This document shows positions 43,353 through 52,622 of a stretch of 63,848 nucleotides of DNA, one piece after another. The notes beneath the pieces were generated by a model, which saw only the letters and a program-made list of their open reading frames with translations, was not told where the DNA came from and did not search any database. Position 1 is the first letter of the stretch; each line of letters opens with the position of its first letter. The position numbers were made by a program, and so were the translations under genes. Origin of the DNA: Candidatus Zixiibacteriota bacterium (GTDB taxonomy: Bacteria > Zixibacteria > MSB-5A5 > GN15 > FEB-12); contig JBFLZR010000001.1 of NCBI GenBank assembly GCA_040756055.1, positions 1-63,848 of the forward strand, written 5' to 3'.

Positions 43353-45071
43353 CTATATACTCAAAGTCCGATAAGCCTTGCGGATATCGAAAATCTGTTT
43401 GGTTATTATGTACGCGGTATAAAGGGAAATCGTAACACCCCAGAACAACGTCACCGCGAATCCCTTGATGGGCCCGGAGCCCAGAAGGAACAGCGCACCG
43501 GCGGTGATCATGGTAGTTACGTGCGAATCGAAGATAGCCACGAAAGCACGGCTGTAGCCGGCGTCGATTGACGCCCTCACGGTCTTGCCCGTTCGAAGCT
43601 CCTCGCGAATACGCTCAAAAATGAGAATATTCGAATCCACCGAAATACCTATTGTCAGAATGATACCGGCAATACCCGGCATCGTAAGTGTGGCTCCCAG
43701 CCCGGCCATAACCGCCAGAAGGAAAAAGAGGTTGAAGAGCAAACCGAGATCGGCAATCACACCCGAAACGCGGTAGTAGAACCCGACATACAAGAGCACC
43801 AGCGCCAGACCGATAAGCGAAGCGTAAAATCCCTTGCGAATGGAGTCCGCGCCGAGAGTGGCGCCAACCACGTTCTTCTCGATAATTTCCACGGGAGCCG
43901 GAAGAGCGCCGGCCTTCAGTACGATTTCCATATTGCGGGCGTCCTGAACGCTCGCCGAGCTACCCATGGTAATCTTACCGGAACCGCGAATCTTGGAATT
44001 CACAAACGGGGCCGACTCAACCTTGTCGTCAATCACGATCGCCAGCGGCTTGTTCACGTTGGCACCCGTCAACTGGGCAAATCGCGCCAGACCGTCACCG
44101 GACACCTTAAAATTAACCGCGTAACCGCCGTATTCTCCCTGCGACAGCGCGATACTCTCAAGAAACTTTCCTACAAACTCGACCTTTCTCTTGAGAATAT
44201 ACAGGTAATACATCTCGCGCTGATCGCGAATCTCCGGACGGGTCGACCAGGCGAACTGAATATCTATGGGAATAAGATTCTTCACCTGAGGAAGACTCAA
44301 CCACTTGTCGATCAGCTCACGATCCTTCTTGTTAACCGCATACCCCGGCCAATTGGTATTGGTCTCACGAGAATAAAGGATCGGCTCCAGGCGTGAGGTC
44401 AAAGGACGGTCACTTACCGTGAGCTCGCTCTCATCGAAATCGAACATCGCTGCCGTATCGATAGCGGAATCGCCCATCAACTCGGCCAGCATCTCCAGAT
44501 CCGTTTCTTTCGGCGTCGCGGCGCTGTCCACCGCCGGGGCGGCGGCTTCGGCGGTCTCACCGGATGCTTCCTGGAGCGACTTCTCGTAATCATAAACCAC
44601 AGAATCCATCCGGCTGAGAATCCGGTTGGCGTCATCAAAGGTGGCCATCAGCTTGAATTCAAGAAGCGCCGTCTGACCGATAAGGTCTTCCGCGCGGTCG
44701 GCATCGGTGTAACCCGGAAGGTCCACCACGATGCGGTCATTACCCTGCTTGACAATCACCGGTTCAGCTACACCGAGACCATCGATACGATTTCTGATAA
44801 TCTGAATAGCCCTGTCAACCGCCTCGTCGCGAGAGGCTTCGTCAAGCTCCTCGAGCTTCACCCGAAGGACAACGTGAATTCCGCCCTGAAGATCAAGACC
44901 GAGTCGAATCGCTTTTTGCTGAAGCTGCAAAAGCGCACCGGGATCTTTCTCCTGCAGCGCTGTCTTGTCAGCATCGCTCATCGTCCACAGTTTGAACGTA
45001 TTCCAGAAAGCCACTATCGCCAGTACGACTAGCAGGGCTGTCAGGATAAAACGCCAGTTTTGTTTGGACAT
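43353..45071 (-). CDS. secD: Protein translocase subunit SecD with an Ala/Glu/Asp-rich insertion
   Basis: 572 residues. N-terminal helix, then GLDLQGGIHVVLRVKLEEL (residues 58-76) and NDRIVVDLPGYTDADRAEDLIGQTALLEF (in parts) of the P1 domain. A segment at about residues 165-215, rich in Ala, Glu, Asp, Ser and Thr (SGETAEAAAPAVDSAATPKE), interrupts P1. C-terminal helices contain TLTMPGIAGIILTIGISVDSN and FERIREELRTG. All core motifs are present. AAAGG lies eight bases before the ATG. It cooperates with SecF. Confidence 0.97.
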   Translation of the reverse strand: MSKQNWRFILTALLVVLAIVAFWNTFKLWTMSDADKTALQEKDPGALLQLQQKAIRLGLDLQGGIHVVLRVKLEELDEASRDEAVDRAIQIIRNRIDGLGVAEPVIVKQGNDRIVVDLPGYTDADRAEDLIGQTALLEFKLMATFDDANRILSRMDSVVYDYEKSLQEASGETAEAAAPAVDSAATPKETDLEMLAELMGDSAIDTAAMFDFDESELTVSDRPLTSRLEPILYSRETNTNWPGYAVNKKDRELIDKWLSLPQVKNLIPIDIQFAWSTRPEIRDQREMYYLYILKRKVEFVGKFLESIALSQGEYGGYAVNFKVSGDGLARFAQLTGANVNKPLAIVIDDKVESAPFVNSKIRGSGKITMGSSASVQDARNMEIVLKAGALPAPVEIIEKNVVGATLGADSIRKGFYASLIGLALVLLYVGFYYRVSGVIADLGLLFNLFFLLAVMAGLGATLTMPGIAGIILTIGISVDSNILIFERIREELRTGKTVRASIDAGYSRAFVAIFDSHVTTMITAGALFLLGSGPIKGFAVTLFWGVTISLYTAYIITKQIFDIRKAYRTLSI

Positions 45072-45152
45072 AAAACTACCTTTCTGATTCTATATTCGAA
45101 TTGATTATTTTTGAGTGAAAGTGCACGGATGGCGCCAAGCGCCCGGATGTCT

Positions 45153-45599
45153 TTAACTGGTGCCGGAGGGTTTGGCTCCCACCAGCGTAAACTGGATACC
45201 CAGCCGCGAAGATACTTGATAAGCAGTCGATTTAATCGAGCGAGTAAGACTTCTCCCCGATTCACCGGCATCGATCGCCCGGCTAAGGTCGCAACCGTAG
45301 TTTATTCGATTTTGACTGCTGCCGAAGTCAATCGCCAGCGACGCCGTCAGATATGCCGATGGCTCACCGTTGGGCTTGCCCGATGGTTTCATATTGCCGG
45401 GAGCAGAATCATCGGGCAACGGCGGACCGGGCAGAAGCTGGGCATGCTGAGATTCCGTCTCAGCCTTTTCCAGTCCCATACCATAGGCGTTCAACAGCCT
45501 GTAACCGGCTTCCGCCCCGCTGATAGTCAACGAAAACAAGGCAACAATGACAGCCAGCCATCTGCCTGTCGTAACCGCTTTTCTGATAAGCCTTTTCAT
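45153..45599 (-). CDS. Exported small protein of unknown function
   Basis: 148 residues from the ATG at 45599. A signal peptide (about residues 1-30, ending SGAEA) is followed by a hydrophilic, proline- and glycine-rich sequence (LLPGPPLPDDSAPGNMKPSG) and a beta-like C-terminal part (YLTASLAIDFGSSQNRINYG, VSSRLGIQFTLVG). The latter ends in a pattern resembling outer-membrane beta strands, but it is too short for a barrel. A strong promoter lies only about 13 bases upstream of the ATG, so its transcript would be nearly leaderless. No family is recognised. Confidence 0.65.
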   Translation of the reverse strand: MKRLIRKAVTTGRWLAVIVALFSLTISGAEAGYRLLNAYGMGLEKAETESQHAQLLPGPPLPDDSAPGNMKPSGKPNGEPSAYLTASLAIDFGSSQNRINYGCDLSRAIDAGESGRSLTRSIKSTAYQVSSRLGIQFTLVGAKPSGTS

Positions 45600-45611
45600 A
45601 AATTGTCCACG

Positions 45612-45639
45612 AATATAGCACATACTTGCTGCTTGTCAA
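45612..45639 (-). promoter_or_regulatory. Strong promoter abutting the start of the 45599 gene
   Basis: On the minus strand TTGACA (45639-45634), a 16-base spacer and TATATT (45617-45612). The transcription start would be about 45604-45606, five to seven bases before the ATG. Confidence 0.78.
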
Positions 45640-45749
45640 TTCAATTTTTACGAGGTTGACAACCTCCGCCCCCAGGCGTTATTTAAGTGACTGAAAGCTA
45701 TACAAATATGCCATCACGGCGAAATAACCGCCAATCCCGGGAGCTAAAT

Positions 45750-48506
45750 ATGTGGCCAGTCAAGATATTACGAGTAACATTTACCGCACTAATATTCACA
45801 GTCAGCGCCATCATTGCAGCCTCAAATTGCCTCGCCAACGACACCGTCTACTGGCTCGACAACGGCATGGAGGTCATTCTAGTGGAAAACCACTCCTCCC
45901 CCATGATCGCCTCCATAATCTTTGTTAAATCTGGAAGCAAATATGAGTCCGAATTCGAAAACGATATGACCCATTTTCTGGAACATCTGCTTTTCGATGG
46001 TACTGTCAACCTCTCCCGGCAAGAATTGGATCAGTCAATCCGCGACCTTGGGGGTTATATTAATGCCTTCACCCGCAAGGAACTTACCGCCTACCTTGTA
46101 CTGATGCCAAAACAATACATCAATTACGGCCTGACGGTTCAGGCGGACATGCTTTTCAACTCGATATTTCCCGAAGACGAATTAGCCAAGGAGCGCCGGG
46201 TCGTCCTCGAAGAAATAAAAAAAGACATGGATTCCCCAACCTTCGCCGCCGAAGAGTTCTTCACGGAAAAAGCGTATGCCGGTACTCCCTATAATTGCCC
46301 GGTGCTCGGCTACGAAGCCTTCATCGAAAATATCCCCCGGGATGCCATCATCGATTACTGGAAAAGATACTACACCCCCGGCAATATGACCGTCCTGATA
46401 ATAGGAGATTTCGAAACCGATAGGCTGAAAAACAGCCTGCAGAGAATTTTCGGCTCCATACCGGATTCCGCCAACGTCCCACCGGCCGCAGATACCACTC
46501 TCCCGACGATGCCGACGCCAACGGGCGCAATCGAGGGGCAAAACGTGTTCGACACAATAGCCGGCGTCACCTCTACCCACATAAACTGCTCCTTCGCAGC
46601 GCCGCGTTTTTCCGATGATGACTACCTGGCTGTCGATCTGCTGAGTCAGTACCTCGGCATGGATGATATTTCTCCTCTCATGATAGATCTCAAAGGCGGC
46701 GCCGACCCGATCGCTTCCGAAGCGTATGTTTCGCTCAACACGACCGCCGAGTTCTCTCGCCTCGAAATCTCAGCCATAACGGAAAATCCGGCCAATGTTG
46801 ACAGAATCATTCAGACAATCCTTGGTAACCTGAAAGCAATACCATCACACCTGGCCGATAACGAGGCTATCGATGGCATCAAAACATCGGTCAAGTGCCA
46901 GAACATATACAATGCGGAGAAACTACACTACCTGGGATTCATGATTGCCCCCATGATGGGCTCTGCGGGATGGGACTTTATCCAGTCATACCCGGAGAAT
47001 CTCGCCAAGGTACAATGGAGCGACTGCCGCCAGGCCGCGGCAAAATGGCTTTTTGAGCCGAACTATATCGCCACCATCGTCCGTCCGGTTACCGACTCCG
47101 CCCAGGTCCCCTACCGTCCCGGCGGCCCATCAGCCGAACAGGTTACCGCCTACTTTGACACCACACGGTTCGCGCAGTATGACCTGAGTAAGGGATACCC
47201 TCTTGAATACGAAGTAACCGACTCGGTAACCTTCGAACTGGAAGATCACGCGCGATACGTCAGCGAAGTCCTCGATAACGGCCTGACTGTAATTATCAAA
47301 TCCAACCCCGATACGCGTGTGTTCGCCATGAATATCATAGGTAAGAACAGAACGGCCAGCGAGCCCGACGGTAAAGCCGGCATCACCGACTTCGTTAATC
47401 GATGCATCGAGAAAGGCACTCTCACCCGCAATTCCGCCGAGTTGTCCAGAGATCTTGCCAGGATCGGGGCCAACGTCACTCTCTACGATAATCCGTGGAT
47501 ACCTTATGACGACCGATACACTCAACGACCCTATTCCTTCATGAAGTTTGAGACTATCGATGATTTCGCCGAGAAGGGGTTCAACCTTTTCACCGAGATG
47601 ATCCTGTATCCGTCTTTTGACTCGACCGATGTTGAAAACGTGAGAAATTCCATGCTGGGATTGCTCGGCCGCAACGCCTCTTCGCCGCGAGAGGTCGCCC
47701 TCAACGCGTTTCACTCCACCCTGTTTGAGGGTGAGGCCTATGCCAAACCCATTATGGGCAGCCCGATGACAGTCTCGTCAATCACCGCCGAAGAGCTAAG
47801 AAATTACCATGCCATGTTTTACTCGCCTTCAAATATGATTCTTTCGATTGTCACCAACCTGCCGGCGGATCAGGTGAAGCAATGGGTCGACAATCGCTTT
47901 GGAAGGCTGAGCTATCCGCCGTTCTCCTCGCCCGAAGCGCAGCGGCCGGAACCATTCTTTAAGACAAAGATCAATCACACCGAACTTGAAAAGCAGCAGA
48001 TCTATCTTTATATGGGATGTGTCCTGCCGGAAGTTGGCAGCCCCGATGCTGCCGCTATTGATGTCGCCACTACTATTCTCAATAATCGATTGTACCTCAA
48101 TCTTCGCGAAAAACAGGGTCTCGCTTATACCGTCGGCGCCGCGTCGTCTTTCGACCGCAATTTCGGCTGGTTCTACACTGTGATGGGAACCGGCTCGGAG
48201 AATTATCAGACGGCGATTGACGGTATTATTCTGCAGATTGACAAGTTGTCGCTCGATGGGCCAATGACCGACGAAGTAATCGCGGCGAGAAACCAACTGT
48301 GGGGAAGTCTGATGCGGGCCAAGCTTTCGAGTATCAATCAGGCCTATTATCTTGGCGTTGACAACTTTCTCGGCCGCGGTTTACGCTATGATTCTGAGCT
48401 GATAGCGTCTCTTGCCCGAATTGACATCGCTGCGGTTCGACGGGTCGCGTCAAAATATTTCCGCACGGATATCTACGTGTTGGCCTCAGCTGGTAAGAAG
48501 CAGTAA
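45750..48506 (+). CDS. M16-family zinc metallopeptidase (two tandem M16 domains)
   Basis: 918 residues from the ATG at 45750, with GGGAG six bases upstream. A signal peptide (about residues 1-30) precedes the first M16 domain, with the inverted zinc motif HFLEHLLFDGT (H75, E78, H79) and the third ligand region RVVLEEIKKDMDSP. The second domain begins near residue 515 (LDNGLTVIIKSNP) but has GITDFVNRCIEKGT at the site of HxxEH, so it is catalytically dead, as in many bacterial M16 proteins. The enzyme would process peptides in the periplasm. It is the only gene of its unit. Confidence 0.93.
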   Translation: MWPVKILRVTFTALIFTVSAIIAASNCLANDTVYWLDNGMEVILVENHSSPMIASIIFVKSGSKYESEFENDMTHFLEHLLFDGTVNLSRQELDQSIRDLGGYINAFTRKELTAYLVLMPKQYINYGLTVQADMLFNSIFPEDELAKERRVVLEEIKKDMDSPTFAAEEFFTEKAYAGTPYNCPVLGYEAFIENIPRDAIIDYWKRYYTPGNMTVLIIGDFETDRLKNSLQRIFGSIPDSANVPPAADTTLPTMPTPTGAIEGQNVFDTIAGVTSTHINCSFAAPRFSDDDYLAVDLLSQYLGMDDISPLMIDLKGGADPIASEAYVSLNTTAEFSRLEISAITENPANVDRIIQTILGNLKAIPSHLADNEAIDGIKTSVKCQNIYNAEKLHYLGFMIAPMMGSAGWDFIQSYPENLAKVQWSDCRQAAAKWLFEPNYIATIVRPVTDSAQVPYRPGGPSAEQVTAYFDTTRFAQYDLSKGYPLEYEVTDSVTFELEDHARYVSEVLDNGLTVIIKSNPDTRVFAMNIIGKNRTASEPDGKAGITDFVNRCIEKGTLTRNSAELSRDLARIGANVTLYDNPWIPYDDRYTQRPYSFMKFETIDDFAEKGFNLFTEMILYPSFDSTDVENVRNSMLGLLGRNASSPREVALNAFHSTLFEGEAYAKPIMGSPMTVSSITAEELRNYHAMFYSPSNMILSIVTNLPADQVKQWVDNRFGRLSYPPFSSPEAQRPEPFFKTKINHTELEKQQIYLYMGCVLPEVGSPDAAAIDVATTILNNRLYLNLREKQGLAYTVGAASSFDRNFGWFYTVMGTGSENYQTAIDGIILQIDKLSLDGPMTDEVIAARNQLWGSLMRAKLSSINQAYYLGVDNFLGRGLRYDSELIASLARIDIAAVRRVASKYFRTDIYVLASAGKKQ

Positions 48507-48555
48507 TGGCAGGGGCAGAACCTGACAATATCCTGACAAAATCCTAACAATAGGC

Positions 48556-48584
48556 TTGACCGGCTCTGCCGTCAGGCCTATATT
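48556..48584 (+). promoter_or_regulatory. Promoter of the Na/Pi cotransporter-PhoU operon
   Basis: TTGACC (48556-48561), a 17-base spacer and TATATT (48579-48584). Transcription would start near 48591, 35 bases before the ATG. Confidence 0.8.
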
Positions 48585-48625
48585 CTCCGCAATTATCAGC
48601 ACAGAACACTGGGTCAATAGAGATT

Positions 48626-49750
48626 ATGGCTCAAAAAGCCGCTTATCTTCCTACTTTCGAAATCCCCGGCCCTTCCCGGGCGAGCATCGTTCTCAGAATT
48701 TTAGTCCTTTTTGGCCTGGTCTATATTTTCATTCTGTCTATTTGCCTTCTGGGTGATGCTTTTAAGCTCTTCGGAAAAGAATTCGCCCTGACCATCTTTC
48801 AGGCCACCTCCAACCCTGTGGTGGGCCTTATGATCGGCCTTTTGTCAACAGCCGTTATCCAGTCCTCTTCTACTACCACTTCTCTGATTGTCGGCTTGGT
48901 AGCGACTGGTGTTCTTTCCTTCGAGTCCTCAATCACCATGGTAATGGGAGCCAATATCGGAACATCGGTAACCAATACAATTGTCTCCATGGGACATATC
49001 TCGCGCGGCGATGAATTCAAAAGAGCTTTCGCGGGCGCCATGCTCCATGATTTTTTCAATGTTTGCTCTGTGATAGTATTGATGCCCCTTCAGCTGAAAT
49101 TCAACATTATAGGTCGCTCGGCCCATGAACTGGAAAAGGTCTTTGCCGATTTCGGAGGGCTTAAGTTCAGTTCTCCACTAAAGACAATCACCAAACCGGT
49201 CGCCGAACAAATTATCAGTCTTACCGGCGACTCGGGCTGGATTACGGCAATTCTGTCGTTCATATTTCTTTTCGTCGCTTTGAGATACATTGTCAAAGTT
49301 CTTAAATCGATGGTCCTCGCGAAGGTTGAGAAATTCTTCCAGCGCTATGTCTTCCGCACCCCGGTGCTCAGTCTCCTGTTGGGCCTCAGCCTCACCGTGC
49401 TGGTTCAGTCCTCATCCATCACAACCTCTATGGTGGTGCCATTGATCGGGGCGGGCGTCATCTCCATACCGCAAATATATCCTTATCTGCTGGGAGCAAA
49501 TGTGGGTACCACCATAACCGCTTTTCTGGCCTCGTTTGTCACCGGGTCCCACGAGGCTGTGGCGGTGGCTTTCGGACATCTGCTTTTTAACGTGTACGGC
49601 ATGTGTATATTTTGGCCCCTCAAGAGAATCCCTATCTGGATGGCCACCACCCTCAGCACTATCACCCAGAGATCCAAGCTTTACCCGATTCTGTATGTGC
49701 TTTTCGCGTTTTTTATAATACCGGCTATCGTCATATATCTGTATAATTAG
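48626..49750 (+). CDS. Na+/phosphate cotransporter family protein (NptA/PF02690)
   Basis: 374 residues with about eight membrane helices. The family's duplicated QSSS signature is present twice: AVIQSSSTTTSLIVGLVATG and VLVQSSSITTSMVVPLIGAG. Each is followed by a GANIGT/GANVGT motif. It should couple inward sodium flux to phosphate uptake. The start has only a weak ribosome site. A PhoU gene follows 14 bases later, consistent with phosphate-linked control. Confidence 0.93.
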   Translation: MAQKAAYLPTFEIPGPSRASIVLRILVLFGLVYIFILSICLLGDAFKLFGKEFALTIFQATSNPVVGLMIGLLSTAVIQSSSTTTSLIVGLVATGVLSFESSITMVMGANIGTSVTNTIVSMGHISRGDEFKRAFAGAMLHDFFNVCSVIVLMPLQLKFNIIGRSAHELEKVFADFGGLKFSSPLKTITKPVAEQIISLTGDSGWITAILSFIFLFVALRYIVKVLKSMVLAKVEKFFQRYVFRTPVLSLLLGLSLTVLVQSSSITTSMVVPLIGAGVISIPQIYPYLLGANVGTTITAFLASFVTGSHEAVAVAFGHLLFNVYGMCIFWPLKRIPIWMATTLSTITQRSKLYPILYVLFAFFIIPAIVIYLYN

Positions 49751-49764
49751 TGAGAGGTGATTGT

Positions 49765-50433
49765 ATGTTTAATAAATTCAAAGAACTGTTCAGCTCCGAG
49801 AATCTGCTGCAGACCGCTTTTGCTACCACGCTTACAATGCTCGACTTCGATTACAAAATGTATGACGCTTCGCGAAAAGTCCTCCGTGATTCCGACACCT
49901 CGGAGCTTCCTTTCGACATCCGTCAGACCGACCGAAAGATAAACAAGTACGAACGGGAGGTCCGCCGCAAAGTCCTTACGCATCTTACTATCGCCGGTAC
50001 CCAGAATCTTGTCCCCGGCCTGGCATTGGTCTCGATCGTCATCGATGTCGAACGCATCGGTGACTACACAAAAAATATCGCCGGGCTGGCCAACACGCAC
50101 CCGACCAAACTCCACGGCGGCAAACAGGAGGCTCGAATCAAATCTATCGAGGATGTCATCGAGCAGCATTTCCCCACCGTAATCGAGGTTCTCAAAACAC
50201 AGGACAAGGAAAAAGCGCGCAAAATCCTGAGAGCTGAAGAGGAAATCGGAAAACTGAGCGACGAAATCGTCAACGACTTGATTCTCGAGAAGGACAAAAA
50301 AATGTCCACTTCGGATTCGGTCAGTCTGGCGATGTACGCCCGCTATCTAAAACGCATCAACGCCCACCTGACCAATATCGCCAGCTCTATCGTAAATCCT
50401 TTTCCGAGAATAGGTTTCAGGGAGAAAAAATGA
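49765..50433 (+). CDS. PhoU-domain protein
   Basis: 222 residues from the ATG at 49765, with GAGAGGTGA upstream. Two three-helix PhoU repeats are seen: residues about 15-110 (LTMLDFDYKMYDASRKVLR, then SIVIDVERIGDYTKNIAGLA, the E-R-x-D metal motif) and about 120-215 (SLAMYARYLKRINAHLTNIAS). In the second repeat the usual ERIGDH metal motif reads KRINAH. Paired with an NptA-type transporter it probably adjusts phosphate uptake to need. A strong terminator follows. Confidence 0.9.
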   Translation: MFNKFKELFSSENLLQTAFATTLTMLDFDYKMYDASRKVLRDSDTSELPFDIRQTDRKINKYEREVRRKVLTHLTIAGTQNLVPGLALVSIVIDVERIGDYTKNIAGLANTHPTKLHGGKQEARIKSIEDVIEQHFPTVIEVLKTQDKEKARKILRAEEEIGKLSDEIVNDLILEKDKKMSTSDSVSLAMYARYLKRINAHLTNIASSIVNPFPRIGFREKK

Positions 50434-50453
50434 CGCTGCCGGACAGGCGGTTG

Positions 50454-50492
50454 AATAAAGGTGTTCCTGTGCGGGGGACACCTTTATTTTTT
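50454..50492. terminator. Bidirectional terminator between PhoU and the exchanger operon
   Basis: AATAAAGGTGT (50454-50464) pairs with ACACCTTTATT (50478-50488), extended by TCC/GGG; TTTTTTT follows on plus. On the minus strand the A-rich arm supplies a TTTATT run. Confidence 0.88.
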
Positions 50493-51683
50493 TAGGTTGA
50501 GACCTATCTTAAGCGCCGGTATCAGATCCTTACGGTGCAGGATGTGAAACACGATAGCAAGTATGACATAAGCCACCGTGACCTCGATTCTTATTTGCTC
50601 CACAATCAACTGCGCCAGAAAAAGCGCGAGCAGAAGAAGTCCATCCGTACGATTCAACTTGAGATTAACCAGCACCGCCACCGCGAATAAAGACTGGGCC
50701 GCCGTGAGTATCAGTTCGTGCTGCTGGAGGTCATCGAGAATGAACGGCCTGATGGCTCCGCCGGAAATGGCATACACGAGGGGAATCGTACCCACAAGCA
50801 AAGTCCACTGATTGACCTTCGATGATATCAGCGCCTTCAGCGCCGAACCCGCCGCCCCGCGGAGAGTCCAGGTCGCCGCCACGATAAACTCGGGCGACTC
50901 GGAGGCGATAGGAGCCAGCCACTGCACCAGCAAAAACTCGTCAATCCCCAGATGCGCTCCGGTGGCCACCAGCGACTCGGCGAACGGTTCGGCCACGAAG
51001 AAAATCACCGCCCCGGAGAACAAAAACAGCAGCGCCGTCACCAGACGGCGAGGACCGTCATTAAGGTTGGCCACAATCTTGACCGGACCGACAAGCTCCG
51101 GTTCCTCGGTGGGCATCTGCGCTATGCGTCGAGTATAAAGCCCGAAAAGAGTGACCAGAATGACAGTGTCGATCAGATTAAGCTGGCCTTTGAGCGGAAT
51201 GGAAAAAGAATAGATGGTGGCCATCGCCAGGTAGAAAATCTCCACCCGTTGCGTTTTATCGAGCGTGATTTCTTTTCTTTTCTTGACGAGTATGAACAAA
51301 AACAGAATCAGCGGCCATCCCAGCCCCACGAGCAAGCGGTTGGCCCCGGTCATATTGGCGATGGCATAGTGCGCCTGAGAGGGATCATGCGCGCTCTTCC
51401 ACGTAAAAACAAAATCCACCGCGTATTCCGGCAGCACGGCCAGCAGCGCCAGTATCGCTACCGCCAGTGATTCGGATATGTCAATCTGCACCGCCTCGGC
51501 CGCCCACGACAAAATGAAAGCCCCGGCAAAAATCGCAATACCGAACGTAAGGCTGCCCATCAGGGGGGCCAGATGCACTCCGAGCATCCCGCACAAGGCC
51601 CCCGGAAGGGCGGCCATGAACATAAGTACGAGGATTACGTACAGGTAGGGATCGATTTCGTACTTTTTGGCGGCGTGACTCAT
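50484..51683 (-). CDS. Cation exchanger of the Na+/Ca2+ antiporter (CaCA) superfamily
   Basis: 399 residues with about eleven membrane helices in two inverted halves. Each half contains an alpha-repeat: SESLAVAILALLAVLPEYAVD with following GANRLLVG, and APIASESPEFIVAATW with SSKVNQWTLLVGTIPL. The conserved acidic residues in LPEYAVD and SESPEF would bind the cations. Ion specificity is not decidable. It ends 30 bases after the PTS-IIA/CBS gene on the same strand. Confidence 0.88.
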   Translation of the reverse strand: MSHAAKKYEIDPYLYVILVLMFMAALPGALCGMLGVHLAPLMGSLTFGIAIFAGAFILSWAAEAVQIDISESLAVAILALLAVLPEYAVDFVFTWKSAHDPSQAHYAIANMTGANRLLVGLGWPLILFLFILVKKRKEITLDKTQRVEIFYLAMATIYSFSIPLKGQLNLIDTVILVTLFGLYTRRIAQMPTEEPELVGPVKIVANLNDGPRRLVTALLFLFSGAVIFFVAEPFAESLVATGAHLGIDEFLLVQWLAPIASESPEFIVAATWTLRGAAGSALKALISSKVNQWTLLVGTIPLVYAISGGAIRPFILDDLQQHELILTAAQSLFAVAVLVNLKLNRTDGLLLLALFLAQLIVEQIRIEVTVAYVILAIVFHILHRKDLIPALKIGLNLKK

Positions 51684-51713
51684 CTGTCAGTCAGGTATCT
51701 CCAAATGCGGCTG

Positions 51714-52622
51714 CTAACCGCGAATTATCATATTGACAATGTCTTTGCGCAGCAGCACTCCCACGAGGTCATTCTCTTTGGTAGTGACAAATACTCTTCT
51801 GATATCCTTAAAAATCATCATCGCGGCCACTTCCACTATCCGTGTGTCCGGAGTCGTCACTTCATAGTCGGTGCGGTACAACTGTGATACCTTTATCTTA
51901 TCTTCCTGCTTGAGCAGTTCCTCGAACGGTTCTACTTCCATGGAGTAATTAAGATTCGATATCAGCGATTTGTAGTCAGGCAGCGCCGCCTTGATAAGAT
52001 CGCGGTCATTAATCACCCCCACCAGTTTATTATCGTGATCAACCACCGCCAGGGCGGACAGCCGGTGCCGGAACATCTGGTTCGCTACTTCTTTCAAGCT
52101 GTGATCCCGATTCACCGTCGCCACGTCATGCCGCATCACGTCCTTGACCATCAGATCCTTATCAACCGTAATATTGGCGTCGGCAATCAGCTTCACCAGA
52201 TCCGCTTTATGAGTGATGGCCAGCATTCTTTCGAGATTACCGGGTATTCTTCCGAACGCCGCCAGGCCGGACAGGGTCTGAAGGTACAGTTTGGCTATGG
52301 TGGCCGGCGTCAGCAGCAGACAAACCACGTGCACCGGGATTCCATCGGGCGTCTTTTCTTCGAGCCCCTTTTTGGAAATCCCTATCAGAATATAAAGCTC
52401 GTTCACGGCGTCGGTGCGGGCATGCGGGAAAGCGAAGCCATGACCGTACGACGTATTCTCAACTTCCTCTCGCTCACGGATCGATCTGATTACCGCATCC
52501 CAATCAAGCTTTACACCCTCAGCCTTGATCATGTTAACCAGCTCCAGCATGGCGTCGTCTTTGGTCCGGGACTGAAGGTCAATGTTGATGCGACGTTCCA
52601 TTATCAGATTAGCGAGTTTCAC
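51714..52622 (-). CDS. PTS EIIA (PtsN-like) and CBS-pair fusion protein
   Basis: 302 residues. Residues about 1-150 are an EIIA-Ntr domain with H67 in GFAFPHART, the phosphorylated His. Residues about 155-300 are two CBS domains (VKDVMRHDVATVNRDHSLKE, ALAVVDHDNKLVGVINDRDLIK; VFVTTKENDLVGVLLRKDIV), which bind adenine nucleotides. No EI or HPr is nearby. The fusion may regulate the cation exchanger encoded next to it, similarly to PtsN control of potassium transport. It overlaps DUF502 by 14 bases. Confidence 0.9.
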   Translation of the reverse strand: MKLANLIMERRINIDLQSRTKDDAMLELVNMIKAEGVKLDWDAVIRSIREREEVENTSYGHGFAFPHARTDAVNELYILIGISKKGLEEKTPDGIPVHVVCLLLTPATIAKLYLQTLSGLAAFGRIPGNLERMLAITHKADLVKLIADANITVDKDLMVKDVMRHDVATVNRDHSLKEVANQMFRHRLSALAVVDHDNKLVGVINDRDLIKAALPDYKSLISNLNYSMEVEPFEELLKQEDKIKVSQLYRTDYEVTTPDTRIVEVAAMMIFKDIRRVFVTTKENDLVGVLLRKDIVNMIIRG

